From: Isoetes taiwanensis
Taxonomy: Eukaryota > Streptophyta > Lycopodiopsida > Isoetales > Isoetaceae
NCBI GenBank assembly: GCA_021234155.1
Contig: JAJEKV010000216.1
Location: 682,001-746,000 of the forward strand
Length of the DNA: 64,000 bases
Direction: 5' to 3'
A program made the position numbers and the translations under genes. The notes below the pieces were generated by a model that saw only the letters and a list, made by a program, of their open reading frames with translations, ran no database searches and had not been told where the DNA came from. This document shows positions 50,781 through 61,871 of the stretch, in pieces (position 1 is the stretch's first letter; every line of letters starts with the position of its first letter).

Positions 50781-51004
50781 GTCTTCATGTTATTGTGCTT
50801 TTTAGTAATTAATATTTAGGCCCATAAAGTTTACCTATATTTGCTTTAGTTAGGCCCGAAGGGCCCAAAATTTTTCTAAATATAACAATCAACACACAAC
50901 TACCATTAACATTATTAACATAAACCATTGCATTTAACACATCTAGATTAAAATCCCCCTTAAACCCCCTTTGGTTTGGGTGCATATTCACACAGGGGGT
51001 TACG
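50781..51004 (+). repeat. Left arm of a 3.3-kb inverted repeat
   Basis: Pairs as reverse complement with 53,834-54,051, from GTCTTCATGTTATTG at the outer end to GGGGGTTACG at the inner end. There are scattered mismatches. Confidence 0.82.
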
Positions 51005-53342
51005 TAGGGCAGCGAGAGCCCTTAAAATATATTCACAATACATGTACAAAATTAACACCATTAAGTACATTCTCTCAAACCTTATAGTATTTTGTAAAAC
51101 CTTAATATACAATTATACAAAAACTTGTATATGCATACCCCACAAACGAGGATCGCTATGTACCGGCCCGGATCTTGGAATAAAGGGCATTCTTATATAC
51201 ATGGCATTCAAGTATTACCCATTTTTCTCAAAACAGTCAATAAGCCGCTTAAGAATTTCCTAGCACTCTATATATACATGGCACTCAGATATTCCCCATT
51301 CTTCTCAAAATAGTCAATAAGCCGCTTAAGGCCCCGAGACACTGTTGCAGCAGTATCACAAATGATTTCCTATCCTATATTGGCATTTATGGATTAATCA
51401 CGAGTCAGAGTATGATCTATGCATAATACAACCATAGGCCAGGCACAAGCTAATCCTAACCATAGCCAGGAAGCATTTGTTTCCTCTAGTGAAGATACGT
51501 CTGAAAGTAGCAATGTCAATAATTTCGAACTCCCCGTGGCGGATAAACACGCTTTCAATTCCTCATCCTTGCCCATAACAATTTCATTGTGACGAATCAT
51601 ATCTTAGGTAAATGCCTTTTCCAACTAGAAAGGGGAACAGATAAAGTTTACCTTGCGGACCTTGTCTTGTATAACAAATTGTAAACTGAGGCAATAACAA
51701 AAGAAGTAAGGCATTAACCATAGATTTCAAGGAACTGCAAATTGACAAGCGCCAAACAAAATTTGTAAAGATAGCAATTGCATGGCTAGCTGAACATCAT
51801 AAGCTCGTGATTCACCCGGTTTTCAATTTTTCTATGTTAATTGACAAGATAAATGACCAACAAGTATCAAATTGTTCATTTCCGGATTATGCAATCCTTG
51901 CCTTCTTTCCATGTGGAATCTCATCCCACCAAGGAGGCAACTTTTCAGCAAGGCTTTCTGAGTAGCCTTTTGCATTATTATAAACCTGGTCATGATTGGC
52001 CATAGGGCATTCATTCACTAGGGATGATAGAGCCCATCTTCCTATGAAAAAGTCGCACTTTTTACGCAAATCAAAACAATAGAATACTTTCCACTTGCCC
52101 TTCTAGAAACAAGAATCCTAACAATATAAAACGGACCTTTTAGGTTTGAGAGATTTGACGGTGGAGAGCTATGGAGAAGCATACAAAGAGCTAAATTACG
52201 GGTCTCGTTCATGGCCACAATATCAACACATGGCTCTGTTGCTTCTGCTTCAACCCACTGGATGATTTCCCAAGCACCATAGAAAGAGCTGGCCACCTAA
52301 ATATCTTCACGCTTTTAAAGATGCATCATGTTCGTAAACCGGGTGCATCATGAGAGCAATTTTATAGTATTCTTCGAGAGCCCAACATTGAGCCTTGCCG
52401 ACTTTTGCGTATGATTGGATCACTGTACAAAAGTCGCCTCCCATTAAATCGATATTTTTGCCTCGCATTGGCATATATACAAAGCCATTTTATTCATATT
52501 AGAAAGCTTTATAATACCGCGATTGCTAAACTTGCATCTTCAAGGCTTTCTTTCTCATCAAGCAAAGAAACTTATTTGTCACGACATCAACTGGTAATGA
52601 TGCAAGCCACAAAAAGCAAACCGTATTTTCCATCAAGTATTTTGCCAAGCCGACCGTAATCCGCAATAACCGAAGTTTTAATCCCGAGTTCCTTACTTGA
52701 TATTACGCAAGACTTCCCAAAAGGATCAACAAAGACAAACATGATCGTCACACATGGCTTTACAAAGACATTTTTTTCGTTGAGTGAAATATCGTGCAAC
52801 CCATGTGACGGGCAAATCGCCAAAGACGGAGTGCGTGAAACCTTATTGGGCTGGAGTCCATTTCCATCTCCATGTACCTCAGATCTTCGCAACACTCAAC
52901 TTTTGGGCCCGATACCAATAATCAACTTCAGCAAGAAGAAGAAAGCATGCATGTGTGAGCGTAATCCGAGCATGGATACTCGCACCAAAAAATGAATGCA
53001 CCACATATGGAGAAGTTGAAGAGGTCAGATTGAGAAGACCAAAGAAGAAGGATTGAAGAGAGGAAACCGCCGGACCCTAAAGTCGAACCCTAAAGTTGAA
53101 TGGCTCGTTGTTTTGCATGGCCTTCATAAAATAAAATTAATTAAGTTTTAAGGAACAAAAACATGAAAGGCAAAACCATTGCAAAACCATAGATAAAATG
53201 CCATTCAAATATGAGATCCAAGTGTGCACTCTAGATATCTTGATTAGTATGCCTCTGCAATACGCCCATGAAATCATATAAAACCATGCCAAAAAGCGAT
53301 AAAATCACAAAAAACCCCCCGTTATAATGCTACATATTCAAA
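51005..53342 (-). pseudogene. Module C body: decayed minus-strand coding-like DNA
   Basis: Best preserved of the three modules. The minus strand contains, in transcription order, an island with IADYGRLGKILDGKYGLLF (about 52,670), a probable exon after ATATTTAG at about 52,296 reading VASSFYGAWEIIQWVEAEAT, an island with YSESLAEKLPPWWDEIP (about 51,930), and CDTAATVSRGLKRLIDYFEK (about 51,300-51,360). Frameshifts separate or interrupt them. No family is recognised. The right end, CCCGTTATAATGCTACATATTC, leads into an inverted, decayed half-unit rather than more satellite. Confidence 0.38.
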
Positions 53343-53452
53343 ACGAGAGGCACCCAAAGGCTCCAATATACAATCTGAGCCATAGAATAGATGGATCCCA
53401 CAACCGAGGTAGTCCAGTGCGCACCTTATTTAGAGTATCTAGCACATGAATT
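53343..53452 (+). repeat. Inverted, decayed half-unit of the satellite capping the array
   Basis: The plus strand here (GAGAGGCACCC, GGCTCCAATATACAATCTG, GTAGTCCAGTGCGCACC, TTTAGAGTATCTAG) matches the minus strand of ordinary satellite units. It is a partial unit in the opposite orientation to the other 66, and more diverged. Confidence 0.7.
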
Positions 53453-53833
53453 GAAAATACATCGTGAGCATGCTTTTTAAAACAAAAGCTTGCCTTACAT
53501 CCTAAACTTTTCTAAACATATATAATTCAGCTTTGAATTTTTTCGCTCACCTAAATATAAAACTTTATTTTCGGGTCCGCCCCTCAATGAACTAAATTTA
53601 AATTGTTTTGGAAACTACCGCAACCAAGATTGGCAGAGTGAAGATGCTCTGCAAGTAATGCGATGCAGACGGACGCAGATGCAAGCTCCTCTTCGATCAA
53701 TCGTTTCATGCAAATTCTCGGAGATAAAGGAGAAATAGGAGATCCCCGATGAAATTTTAGCTTTATGCAAGCATCCGATACAAATATCTATGCAAAATCA
53801 AGGCCGGGCTTATAGAACCAACCTCCGACACAG
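53453..53833. other. Spacer, no supported gene
   Basis: No coding frame and no repeat recognised from elsewhere in the window. It lies between the inverted half-unit and the right inverted-repeat arm. Confidence 0.35.
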
Positions 53834-54051
53834 ACGTAACCCCCGGTGAATATGCACCCAAACCAAAGGGGTTTAAGGGGGTTTTAATTAATATGTGTTA
53901 AATGCAATGGTTTGTGTTAATAATGTTAATGGTAGTTGTGTGTTGATTGTTATATTAAAAATTTTTGGCCCTTCGGCCCTAACTAACGCAAACATAGGTA
54001 AATGTTATGGGACTAAATATTAATTACTAAAAAGCACAATAACATCAAGAC
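53834..54051 (-). repeat. Right arm of the 3.3-kb inverted repeat
   Basis: Reverse complement of 50,781-51,004. CGTAACCCCC is at the inner end, and CACAATAACATCAAGAC at the outer end. Confidence 0.82.
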
Positions 54052-55064
54052 TGAATGTGATACATTAACATTGATCATATCAGCCTCTTATAAGTGTCAC
54101 CGAGTACAAACATGTTAGGAAATGATTATCTAGTTCCAAAGTAGTAGGAAGACCGGCAACGATGATTAGATTTAGTGGGACTCGAGTGTCAAATAAAGAG
54201 TAATATCCTCCTTAAATGCCATTGTGAGGGATTTAGAACATGTTTGCAAGACAAAAGGAATTATATAAATCATAAACAATTAAGAGAAGTCTTGAAGAAG
54301 AAATACAAATATGATGCAACACATATAATAATGCAAGATGGTACATGGAAATTATATAGAAAGGCAAAGATGAAAAATCATGCTTCCAACATGCAAATAA
54401 GAATGTTGAGAAGCTACAAACTTATTATGCTATAATTACAAGGCAAAGAATGGAAATGGAAGGGAGGCCACCAGACTTAGATGATGCTTATGCGATTCGC
54501 GGCAATTTGCCGTGCAAATCATATGCTCCAAAATCATGCCATTTCCAATCCAAAGGCACAAAATTTCCAAAAGAATTTTGATGAACTCTATGTTTAAAAC
54601 TAACATCTTCAATTCATTTGATCAACTCTAAGATGAAAGGCTTTTTTTTAACCGAGCATTTGCCATGGTAGAAGAAAAGAGAGTGAGAGTTCCGGAGATC
54701 TGTAGAGTACCTGCTTCAAAGAAGGATTAAGGAAGAATACATGTCTTCAATAGATCCGACCATGTCAACATCCCAAGGGCCATCGAATTGATCATGTTAA
54801 GCATCATGTTATTATGGTAGCCATAGTCGCAAGTTCATCTCTCGCGATAGCTGAAAAGTGGCAATCGACTCATTTTCCATTTTGCATGCTTGGCCTTTTA
54901 CCGCAGCAGATGTGATCACGTTAATGCACTCCTTGGGGCCGCATAAGGGGCTGGAGGCGGCCGTGATAAAGCCGAGGAGAAATCAAATATCTACCGGATT
55001 GATCTTATAGAAAAGTGCCCAAGATTTGCGCAGACATAGCTTCAGCCCTCGTGATCGCCGTATG
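54052..55064 (+). other. Spacer with a short lysine-rich open frame
   Basis: The plus frame 54,175-54,435 is lysine- and isoleucine-rich with no recognised motif. Such composition is common in AT-rich non-coding DNA. The rest shows nothing identifiable. Confidence 0.25.
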
Positions 55065-55500
55065 CGCATCACTGCGATTTTGGGTCTTCTTGGCTCAATG
55101 AAATCATGGAATAACTCGAACTAAGCGCATATGCACATCCGCACAAAAAAAGGGCCCCAACTCCGACCAAAAGCAAGGCAAAACATGCTCAGGTCTGCGA
55201 ATTGAACGGATTAAATGCTCCTCAGACCGTCATTTGCAACCCTAAAACAAATGTTGTTTTGCGACTCTCACCGCAACGAAGCTTTGTAAATGCCGAAGTT
55301 CCGAGTTCGAGAGTTACAACATTGATCCGCTTCCTTCAAACATCACCGCAAGATTTTGGGTCTTTCTTGGCTCAATGAAATCATGGAATAACCTGTACTA
55401 AGCCTACATGCACATCTCGCACAAAAAACGGGGCCCCAACTCCGACCAAAGAAGGCAAAACATGCTCGAAGTCCAAATTGAACGGATTAAATGTACGGAT
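55065..55500. repeat. Direct repeat, about 155 bp, two copies 280 bp apart
   Basis: Blocks at about 55,065-55,220 and 55,343-55,500 share GATTTTGGGTCTT, GGCTCAATGAAATCATGG, GGGCCCCAACTCCGACC and AATTGAACGGATTAAATG. They differ by small indels. Confidence 0.75.
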
Positions 55501-55864
55501 TTTTGAAATTTGAACAAGTTAGGGATGTCGTTGGCGCCTTGCTTTCAATATTCCTGCTGACCTCGTTGCCAAGCTCCAGCCAATTTCACCACTTAAAATT
55601 TGCTCACATGTAAATAAGAATATCAACACGGTGTTGGCTTGAAACCCACCGGACCATCCCATGGAAACTTTGAATATGTAGCACAAACCGCCGCGATCAT
55701 CCTCCCCCGCCACTCCAAATCTTTTCCACTCGATAACAAAAACATTAATTTTTGCAAGAATGCCCCGAAATGCTATCCACGAGGCTTGCATGTTCAGCCC
55801 CTCAAATAAAAAGAGCTTTTGTTGTGAGCCCTTGGATGTTGGACCATTGAAAAAAAAAAGCTAA
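55501..55864 (-). other. Open frame of 90 codons, unknown
   Basis: The minus frame 55,791-55,519 is uninterrupted, but no domain or motif is recognised. It may be a fragment of a decayed gene or chance. Confidence 0.2.
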
Positions 55865-55884
55865 ATCAACGACTAAGAAATGGT

Positions 55885-55995
55885 GCACTCTAGATGTACG
55901 ATTAGTACATCCATTCGAATCGCCATGAAATCTTAGGAAAACCTTTGAAAAGCTGCATAAAAAACAAAAAACCCCATGTTATTATGCTACATATG
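55885..55995. repeat. Diverged copy of the module right end
   Basis: GGTGCACTCTAGAT, CCATGAAATC, AAAGC and AACCCCATGTTATTATGCTACATAT follow in the same order as at the ends of modules A, B and C (e.g. 53,222-53,340). It stops just before the point where satellite would begin, and no satellite follows. Confidence 0.6.
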
Positions 55996-57455
55996 AACGC
56001 AGGTATTTACTTTCTCTATTCTCAAACGAGATGGCGCTTTTGGTCCGTCATGTTTTTACTTTCTGTTCTATTTGATATGTTTCTTTTTCTATTTTTCTTG
56101 TCGTGAATTTAATTGTCTCCCTCACATACATTGAAATACCAATACATTGAAATACATAGTGTTAAAAAGTTTAATCATCTACATCTCCCTCTCATATGTT
56201 GACATAATTATTCATTTGAGAAAGTCCAATCATTCATTGTAGTTAGACTAATAAAGGTTCCATCGTCAACCGGCCTAAAATCTTGAATAAAATAAAAAGG
56301 GTAGCGTATAAAATTTACGGAAGCATATGCAAATTTGAACTGACAATTCCAATGGCCTTGCAAAGTTTGAAGCAAATGAGAAGCTCCCCAGTAATATAGG
56401 TAGTTTTTTCGTCAAATTTCAACCAGTTGATGATTCATTATTGCTGAGAAAGCTAAGATTATATTAACCAACGAGGCTGCTAAAGTTTACCTTGAAAAGG
56501 TCCCATTGCATACATTAATAGTTTGCATATTTGAAAGAATGCAAAATGCATAATTATTTTGAAAATATCATTTTTATTGTGTCTAGGTGGCAATATATAA
56601 CAATCAATCACAAAATGACACTAACAGAGCGCCTTAGCAATGCAATTTGAGGCAAGAGAGAAACTGCAATGCAATTTGAGGCAAGAAAGAAACTTTGTGA
56701 TTAACTCGCTTTACTATTCTATAGACCATAGTGCAAATATATTTTTTCTTGTGTGGTTTTTTTTAATGAAGCGATGGAACAAAAATTACAATTTGAATTT
56801 AAATTTTTCATTTTGATGTGTCCTCCATAATATTCGGGTTTAGAATTGACACCAAGTTGGTAAAGAGAAATGTTCGCGGCGGCCTTGGCCGCCGCGATAA
56901 ATTTCTTGTACCATTAAAGTATTTTATCTATACATCATAATGATGGTCCTTGAAACAAAAGATTGCTAACTATTTCACATCTTTGCAATACAGAACATTG
57001 TGTATTATCACTAGCCATTGTTGTGTTATCATCTCTACTGAACTATTCTTTGACTCGTACATGAATAAACTATTTCAACAACATAATCACCATTCTAATC
57101 GCAATGTATAGATCATCAAAATATTTGGAAATAAAATGCTTTGCCCAAGATGTGCAGCTTTTTCATATGGAATACATATTGCACATATATACAAAGATAT
57201 TGGATTTTGTCACGTTATATATAGTGTGCCAATGGATTGAAAATGTTTAAAAGTAGGAGGTGCTCATTGTTCAACCAACTACCGCAACAATCATGGCCAT
57301 CTCATTGTCGGTGGAATTCTTGAGCAAAGAATCAAGACATTGGCATAGGAAATTGAAGCACGTGCATTTGCAATGGTAGGGTTTAGGCCAAACATTTCAC
57401 CATAGACCATATTTTCACATTGCAAGTCTTGATAGAAAATAACAAAAAAAAAAGA
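55996..57455. other. AT-rich spacer with a short duplication and a GC-rich hairpin
   Basis: No gene. It holds a 29-bp tandem pair at about 56,637-56,694 (GCAATGCAATTTGAGGCAAG) and the hairpin at 56,874. Confidence 0.4.
56874..56897. other. GC-rich perfect hairpin, 11-bp stem
   Basis: TCGCGGCGGCC, two T, GGCCGCCGCGA. It stands out strongly against the AT-rich surroundings. Confidence 0.7.
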
Positions 57456-57459
57456 AGGA

Positions 57460-57707
57460 TTTGTGTTGATTTGTGGACTTTGCCAAAGCTATTGACACGT
57501 TCCCTAAAGAGAAACTACGAGAAAGATTTACATGGTTGGGAGTTCCCTAGGAGTTGCAAAATGCAAGAGGGCTTTATGAAACATGTTCAGCTCAAATGCT
57601 ATCATCAAGATGGGTCATCAACAGTAGTCTTGGAGTCCGCCATGAGGGGATGCCCATTTTCTCCTAAGCTATTTGACTTGTATATTGATTTTTGTAATTT
57701 ACAATAG
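57460..57707 (+). pseudogene. Non-LTR reverse-transcriptase fragment, decayed
   Basis: Across two plus frames the sequence reads VDFAKAIDTF (RT motif A region, about 57,473), KEKLRERFTWLGVP, a stop created by an indel, ELQNARGLYE, then RGCPFSPKLFDLYID (the QGCPLSP-type motif, about 57,645-57,690). The spacing and order match the middle of a LINE reverse transcriptase. Nothing recognisable precedes or follows it, so it is a short decayed fragment. It looks like a different lineage from the LINE at the right edge. Confidence 0.7.
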
Positions 57708-57762
57708 TTACTGTGTTCCTTTGCATAATTGATCGTTGTGGAACACTTAGAATTGAAAAATG

Positions 57763-57882
57763 TTCTGTGGAGACTAATTTGTAGACGAGAATATATTGAA
57801 CCTCTCCATATTGATGCTTAAAATTATTTCGTGGAGACTGATTTGTACACGAGAATATATTGAACTACTCTCTAATGATGCG
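57763..57882. repeat. Direct repeat, about 50 bp, two diverged copies
   Basis: GTGGAGACTNATTTGTANACG followed by AGAATATATTGAAC occurs at about 57,763 and 57,830. Confidence 0.65.
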
Positions 57883-58423
57883 TAGTTTTTATGTTCAAGA
57901 CTTAAACATTAGAGAGCTCTAAATTACATCTACTAATTCGAGAAATTTAAAACCATCTACTTATGAAGTCTAAGAGCTCTAGCTACTTCTACTGGTTGCT
58001 TTTAAAATTAAACACTATTGCTTTCTTTTCATTTTTAATAAAGCCCTTGTAACAGAATAAAAATAAGTAAGGTTTTAGTAAAATTTACTACAGTTCCCCT
58101 TCAATTACAAAATCAAAGAATAAACAAAATAAGTCGCATTTAATTAAAGTAAGTCACATGCAATTTTCATTTTTTTTTAGAACCTTGTTATTTTACACGA
58201 AAAGGACGTGCAAAAAGTTTTCGTCCTCTATAACTATCAAAAAATTGAGTATTTATGTGCTAGTGTGGGTCCGAGCATCTTGTATCTTTCCCACTATTTT
58301 CTAGGATTCGGAGTCGAGAACACCAAGAACACAACCCAAATAAAGGAATTTGATTACACATTCAAAACAAAGTTATAGTTCGAAAAGAATTTTTATTCAT
58401 AAATGAGATAGTTACAATGTATA
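57883..58423. other. AT-rich spacer, no supported gene
   Basis: No coding frame or repeat of note. It presumably contains the 3' flank of the minus-strand coding region to its right. Confidence 0.35.
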
Positions 58424-61230
58424 TTACATCGGACGAAGAGACCATGGCGGTCTTGTTGTCACTACAGTTACATCATCATGGTAGTTGGTCCATCTTATAG
58501 AAAGAACTCGTGGGGCTTCTTCTTGCCTTCTATAAGCTATGGAGACAACCTGAAGAACGTGGAATGCCTCATGAGGAGGTGCCTCGTGAGCCAACCATTG
58601 GCATGTCCAACTAATTTCTCCATCCTCCTCTAGCATCTTTTCTTTAATTGCTGGGTCGAATATGCTTGTTGCCCAACCTCCGTGGATGTCATGCAATGCT
58701 TGAAGGATCCTTTGAGCTTTATGGAGCTTTGAAATCTTCTTCCTCTCCTCCTCGTCCCTTGAGGTTCCGTAGCGCCTACAATCATGAGCAAGCTTATCCC
58801 AAAGCCCTAGTAAGAGTGTAGCCTGAGCGGGATCTGTGTCATGTCCCCTGCCACCTAGAATAGAGAGAGTAACTTATCCATTTCATACTCTTCGGGGTCA
58901 ATAACTTTTGTAATGATGGTATTATCCGAAGTTATGATAGCACTTATAGGCATTGTCGCCTATGATGATCGTGTGGTAAGCTTCATAAACTCTTTCCAGC
59001 CTTTTCACTATAATAGAGTTTTTTTTTTTTCATGATGGCCGGATCGAGGTCCTGCACATGCTCAACCTTTTTGTTGCCCCAAACTAATGAACTTCAAAAC
59101 GGGCAGGCCGACCATATGCCCACTTCAATCCCGGTGGCCCAGTAACCGCGTTGAATAACCTCTTTGCTTGAGGCAGAGGATAGACGATCGATTTGCTATC
59201 TTTGTTGGCTTCGTGATGTGTTAAGCTCAGGGACATAACCATCTTGGTACACCGCAGCGGGACTCCATTTACGCCAAAAATTACAAGTTTGGTGAGCCCG
59301 TCTGAATTCCAGTTTGAGTTTGGCTTTGACTAAATTTCTTGATCGGGGTCCAGAGCCGGGATCTTTATTCTTTCAGGCCCTTTGTCGATAGTGCCGGTGT
59401 CTTATTCTGAACTCTTTTTTTGGATGCAAGATCCTCTTGTGCAACGTGATTCACATTCAAATCCCTATGATCGTGGACAATGATGATGATTGATTTCGGG
59501 CTCAATGTTCCCGAAATTATGAAGGCTATCAATTAGTAATTTGCTACTAGGATGCCCTGGGGAGGGGAGGGGGTGTTTCTCGACTGTGAGTCGAGAAAAG
59601 ATTCTGATGAGAAACCGAAAAGCATTCAGACTTGGAGGGTTTCTACTCCTCCCAAAAAAAAAAAATATCCGACCTCGTCCGAAGATTCTCCATGATGTGT
59701 TCTCATTGCCGTCATTCAAGCCCTTGATAGATGGAGGTCCATCTTGGCTGTCTCTCTCTTCTCTATCTCCATCATCTTCATCCTTATTATTTCCATCCGT
59801 CTTCCTATTTTGAAAATGGTAATGAAGCAGATCCGATATGACGTAATCGTCTCAACTAGGTCCTTGTTCTCAACCACAAATATTGGCTTCATTCCATATA
59901 GCATAGCCCCATTGAGAGAACAGGCCATTCATGTACCTACCACTCACACACAATCTGATCTCCCTCAACCAAGCTTGTAATGAAGTACTTGATAACTCTC
60001 AGTCGGATGGGGATCTTATGTATTAGACTTGTAGCACCATCAGTGCTGACTTTGTCAAGTGATGACACATCCTCCATAAACCTGCTGCCCTTCCAGGGTT
60101 CTATATTTTCCTAAAAAATCATGAATTTATCCACATAGTGGTGCTCACTTGACCGCCATTTGTCCAAGTCTGCATTTGATCTAGAAACCAGAACCAAAAT
60201 TATATTAGCAAAACTTGGTGCCTTTGGCAGGCCAACTCTACATTCATGCTCCAGCTCATATATGGAATACAAGACTCTGTTGTTGAAAGTAATATCTGTT
60301 GCCCCTTGTGAGACAACAGTTGTCTGATTGCCGGGGGCATGCAGAAGATCGGGAAACAGAAAGTATCCAGCTCGGTCATATCTAGACACATCTTATATCA
60401 CTGCTCAATATCTGCCTTTTCATAGGATAAGGTGGGGTCTTCAATCATATTCATGGCAAATAAGGCCACAGGCCTAGCCCCTAGTTCCAGACCATCAAAT
60501 CCCTTGTGACCCAAGATTACTAAGTAAGGAGGGTCTTAAATTGCACCACCCCGAATCCAAGCTTGCGCTTCAGCAGTGCCATAGCACGTTCAAGAAAGGA
60601 GGCAGTTTTGATGTTCTGCTTAAGCTTCATATTGATGTAGGGCTGGCATAGTTGGTTCAATTCCTTCATGTCATCCTCATCAAGCATAGCCTTCTCCTTA
60701 TAGTAATCAAAATCATGGCATGTGTTGGATGCAACATTGCATAATTACGTGTTGCTTTCTTCCAATGCATGTCGTCTCTTTAGGACCGTCAGATAATCCT
60801 TTGCATCCAATATTTGTTGACTATTTGTCTTCCTTAGTAAGATAGTCCCATCCAGGATTTTGCCCCTGTAGATCTAGCGTTTTTTTCGTCCGTTAAGCCC
60901 TGTATCCTTTTCATGAATTGCTTGTCAAACAACTTTCGGTCTGGCTTTGTGGTGCCTTTTATCTAGAGAGCTCAGATCTCTATCCATTTTTCCCAGATAG
61001 CTTCACTGCATAGAATGAGGTCATACTAGTCCGATAGGGATTCCCCGCCTTTCTTATTGTTTTCTTCTTTTATCATCTTCATCATCCTCCTCAAGATCAT
61101 CGTGGCCTTCCGAAGAACATATTTGCACAATTTCGAAGGTCTTCCACTTGTCTGAGGGAGCCTTGTTTCCTTTACGCCGCGGAGGACAACCCAATGCCTT
61201 GCAATTGTTGTCGAGTATATATGATCTAGT
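58424..61230 (-). pseudogene. Broken minus-strand coding region, unknown family
   Basis: The last part (about 58,855-58,424) is one open frame of over 140 codons ending in TAA: GLWDKLAHDCRRYGTSRDEE, KLHKAQRILQALHDIHGGWA, FDPAIKEKMLEEDGEISW, then VTVVTTRPPWSLRPM. Further upstream on the same strand come other islands: VKRLERVYEAYHTIIIGDNA (about 59,000), SIYELEHECRVGLPKAPSFA (about 60,230), GFDGLELGARPVALFAMNMI (about 60,480), DDMKELNQLCQPYINMKLKQ (about 60,660), and an acidic DLEEDDEDD (about 61,080). Frame changes and stops separate them. Codon content is clearly protein-like, but I recognise no family. It could be a host gene with introns and errors, or a decayed transposon protein. Confidence 0.45.
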
Positions 61231-61249
61231 CCAGATACGGGCTACAATA

Positions 61250-61871
61250 AATAAATAGAACCGTGTCGGAACAATTATTTTAAAGATCTAACAGGGACGC
61301 GTGGCCTTTCTCTACTCGAGTGAAAGTCCCCAAGTAGAGGGGACCCCCTAATAGCGAGAACGTAAGACTTTTGGGTATTGTCGACTCGCAAGTCCCCAAG
61401 TAGAAGGGACCCCAATGAATAGCATAACGTAAGTCTTGTAGGTAGCGGAGACTTAATTCAAAAATGGCAAAGCATGGTGACAGATTTTAAAATGTCCAGA
61501 GGTGGCACAAGGATCTTTTTTCGATACATGATAGCTTGAGATACAACATGAATGTTGAAGTGCTCGACTCCATTCTAGCAAAAAGAAAACCAAGGAAGGG
61601 GCCAAAAATGCAAAATCAAACAAAAGTGCATGAAACCATTGATTTTTCCCCTTCCTTAACCTTACCAGAACGGTGCTCTCGGAGATGGGAATGGCTCGGG
61701 AATGTAAATAGAGTAATGAAACAAAAGAAACAATCAAATTGCTTACAATAAAGAAATAAAAGAATGCAATGAGACAAAGACTAAATACCCAAACAATAAC
61801 GAAATGTCTGGATAACCACATTCGAAAGAAGTAGGCTAATTCTCCGGTGAGAAACAAGCGAGTCAATAGAG
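61250..61871. other. Spacer with a direct repeat next to the LINE
   Basis: An AAGTCCCCAAGTAGANGGG block with flanking ACCCC…AACGTAAG occurs at about 61,324 and 61,391 (period about 67). No gene is supported. The minus frame at 61,866-61,453 is hydrophobic but lacks family features. Confidence 0.4.

Noticed and set aside
61453-61866. Minus-strand hydrophobic 137-codon frame as a membrane protein
   Set aside because: It overlaps a direct repeat and LINE-adjacent spacer, its hydrophobicity comes from T-rich antisense DNA, and no family features are present.
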